This document shows, one piece after another, positions 5,592 to 7,013 of a DNA stretch of 7,013 bases (its first letter is position 1; every line of letters begins with the position of its first letter). Source of the stretch: an uncultured Clostridia bacterium (GTDB lineage Bacteria > Bacillota > Clostridia > Oscillospirales > CAG-272); assembly GCA_937884385.1 (NCBI GenBank), contig CALGCW010000174.1:1-7013 (forward strand). Direction: 5' to 3'. The position numbers and the translations under genes are program-made. The notes beneath the pieces are model-generated. The model saw only the letters and a program-made list of their open reading frames with translations. It did no database searches and was not told the DNA's origin.

Positions 5592-5626
5592 ACAAAAACA
5601 AGACCTGAAGGGATGTCTTCAGGTCT
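5592..5626 (-). terminator. Intrinsic terminator of cca, overlapping its stop codon
   Basis: On the minus strand AGACCTGAAG (5626-5617) pairs with CTTCAGGTCT (5610-5601) around a 6-base loop, followed by TGTTTTTGT. The cca stop codon (TGA, 5621-5619) lies inside the left arm, so the last three or so codons of cca form part of the terminator. Confidence 0.85.
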
Positions 5627-6839
5627 TTATTATTTCTTCTGCTAAGGAGAGGAGGGTATTTTTATCGTTTAACTCGGGGTTTTCGATCACGGTGCGCAGG
5701 AGGATGCCAAGCAGGGTGCCTATCTGTCTTCGATTGCCGTTGCAGAGGGGGATGAGGTCATTGCCGTTCACTGCAAGGTCGGCAAGGGTGAGGCAGCGGC
5801 CCTTGCTGCTTTCTTCGTTGACGATCTTTTTGAATTCTTCAAAGTGGGAAATATTTCCAAAATATTCGCACATTTCGAGTGCGAGTGGCAAAATATTCTC
5901 GTAAAGGTACAAAAATCTGCGCGCGGTGGCGGAAATGGGGTCGTTATACGTGTTAATATCGAAATCCTTGACTCGCGAGAGCCTCAAAACAAGCTTTTGC
6001 TCGCTATTTGAGAGGCGCAGGGAGGTAAGTAGGGTTTGTCTTTCGTTTTCGTTGAGCTCCGAAGCAACAGCGGCAAGTCGCGTGGCGTAATTTTCGGGAG
6101 AAAGTGTACTTAGCTTTTGTATACATTCAACAGAGGGCGCTTTGGTTTCGAAAAGTGCGCTCCAGATGCCGTTTTCTATCATTTTCGAGAGGGAATAGGT
6201 CAATGTCTTTGATGCGAGCATTTTTTTGAGCTCTGCGCCGATGCGCTCTCTTGCTATTTTTTTGAGCAGGTGGGTGCACGTGGCGGTTGCCGCGAGGGTC
6301 TTTTCTTCAATTTCAAAGCCGAGCTGCGCAGAGAAGCGGTATGCGCGCAAAATTCGCAATGCGTCCTCGGAAAATCTTATTTCGGGGTCACCAACGGCGC
6401 GAATTATTCCGTTTTTGAGGTCTCGCTTGCCGTAGAAGGGGTCGGTTATACCGTCATTTTCGTTCCACGCCATTGCATTTACGGTGAAATCGCGGCGGGA
6501 GAGGTCATCGGCAAGCAGGGTGGAGAATTTCACGCTTTCGGGGTGGCGGCTGTCGAGATATTCGCCGTCGATGCGGTAGGTGGTTATCTCCACGGGGTAT
6601 GTTTTTTCGTTTTCCTCAAAGAGGACCGTTACGGTGCCGTGCTTGATGCCTGTCGGTATCGTGCGGTGATTTTTGAAGACCTCAAGGGTTTGCGCGGGCA
6701 GGGCGCTCGTGGTCACGTCCCAGTCGAAGGGCTCCTTGCCGAGAATGCTGTCACGGACAGCACCGCCTACCGCGTGTGCCGTATAGCCTGCGCTGATCAG
6801 CGCGTTTATGCAGTTTTTAACGTATTGGGGGCAGTTCAC
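5619..6839 (-). CDS. cca: CCA-adding tRNA nucleotidyltransferase (class II)
   Basis: This 406-residue cytoplasmic enzyme adds or repairs the 3'-CCA end of tRNAs without a nucleic acid template. Class II motifs occur in order: AVGGAVRD (23-30), FDWDVTT with the metal-binding D39 and D41, RRDFTVNAMA (115-124), DPFYGKRDL (133-141), and EDALRILRAYRF (158-169), which includes the base-selecting motif region. The C-terminal LADLAVNGNDLI segment (around 355-366) is the tRNA-binding tail typical of bacterial CCA enzymes. I see no HxxxHT-type HD motif in the middle, so phosphohydrolase activity is unlikely. The start is GTG at 6839, supported by AAAGGAG at 9 bases; no better ATG lies nearby. It ends inside its own terminator. 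No convincing promoter is seen in the 174 bases upstream. A poly(A) polymerase of the same superfamily is the alternative; the length and tail favour CCA addition. Confidence 0.93.
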   Translation of the reverse strand: MNCPQYVKNCINALISAGYTAHAVGGAVRDSILGKEPFDWDVTTSALPAQTLEVFKNHRTIPTGIKHGTVTVLFEENEKTYPVEITTYRIDGEYLDSRHPESVKFSTLLADDLSRRDFTVNAMAWNENDGITDPFYGKRDLKNGIIRAVGDPEIRFSEDALRILRAYRFSAQLGFEIEEKTLAATATCTHLLKKIARERIGAELKKMLASKTLTYSLSKMIENGIWSALFETKAPSVECIQKLSTLSPENYATRLAAVASELNENERQTLLTSLRLSNSEQKLVLRLSRVKDFDINTYNDPISATARRFLYLYENILPLALEMCEYFGNISHFEEFKKIVNEESSKGRCLTLADLAVNGNDLIPLCNGNRRQIGTLLGILLRTVIENPELNDKNTLLSLAEEIIKT

Positions 6840-6930
6840 GGCGGTGGTCTCCTTTCGTGATCTAAAGTAAATGCAAAGTGCAAAATTGGGGTTTATCGGG
6901 ATATTGAAGAAATATCTTTGCCTATGAAGA

Positions 6931-7013
6931 GGGGAACTCCCTCAGGCTCGTACCTCGCCAGCTCCCTCTGCGATGCGGGGTTCCCCGAAACGAGCGTAGC
7001 CGAGTTTTGGGGG
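6931..7013. repeat. REP/MITE-like palindromic intergenic repeat, cut by the window edge
   Basis: GGGGAAC (6931-6937) and GTTCCCC (6980-6986) form a perfect 7-base outer stem. Inside, CTCCCTC occurs twice as a direct repeat (6938-6944 and about 6962-6968), with a GGC...GCC pair between. A second imperfect palindrome follows (AAAC at 6988-6991 with GTTT at 7004-7007). The CTCCCTCAGGC...CAGCTCCCTC pattern resembles palindromic repeats scattered in Oscillospiraceae intergenic DNA. Only one copy is in view, so repeat status is inference. Confidence 0.45.

Noticed and set aside
6270..6860. Plus-strand open frame of 196 codons
   Set aside because: Shadow of cca on the opposite strand; low-complexity Gly/Val-rich product with no ribosome site.
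6900..6916. GATATT/AATATC hairpin upstream of cca as a terminator or operator
   Set aside because: The stem is six mostly A-T pairs with no T-run of note; chance is likely in A/T-rich DNA.

Overview
The window reads as a chromosomal segment of an anaerobic, low-to-medium GC Gram-positive bacterium of the Clostridia, most likely a gut member of the Oscillospiraceae/Ruminococcaceae group. The reasons are AGGAGG-type ribosome binding sites, a THF riboswitch in front of a folate-type ECF substrate-binding gene, a membrane-anchored GH25 lysozyme with CxxC/GH repeats of a kind common in that group, a short-form adenosylhomocysteinase, and a decayed RAYT/IS200-like transposase. The assignment is inference; the window contains no rRNA or other phylogenetic marker.

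Layout. (1) Positions 1-1101: an A/T-rich hairpin, two small hairpins, a consensus-like promoter (148-176), a THF riboswitch aptamer (185-287), a hairpin plus U7 that buries the Shine-Dalgarno sequence (306-345), then an ECF transporter S component (346-1101, +). This is a self-contained folate-uptake unit with a readable switching mechanism. (2) Positions 1102-2544: an accessory patch. It holds a C-terminal relic of a RAYT-type transposase with one internal stop (1102-1326), an SF0329-like protein (1387-1884, +), a terminator, and a convergent small membrane protein (1955-2347, -), followed by about 200 bases with no recognisable content. (3) Positions 2545-5325, minus strand: ahcY (S-adenosylhomocysteine hydrolase) followed after 18 bases by a membrane-anchored GH25 lysozyme, probably one transcript from a promoter at 5377-5405. 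(4) Positions 5406-5618: repeated TATACC half-sites and a strong terminator that points along the plus strand with no plus-strand gene to serve. (5) Positions 5619-6839, minus strand: CCA-adding tRNA nucleotidyltransferase, ending inside its own terminator hairpin. (6) Positions 6931-7013: a REP/MITE-like palindromic repeat cut by the window edge.

Function. The core genes are housekeeping: folate scavenging, recycling of the methylation by-product SAH, tRNA 3'-end maturation and cell-wall hydrolysis. The folate and SAH genes touch the same one-carbon/methyl cycle but lie on opposite strands under separate control. No phage, CRISPR or complete defence system is visible. The most informative parts are the riboswitch with its overlapping terminator and ribosome-site hairpin, the transposase relic, the repeat-spaced lysozyme and the orphan plus-strand terminator.
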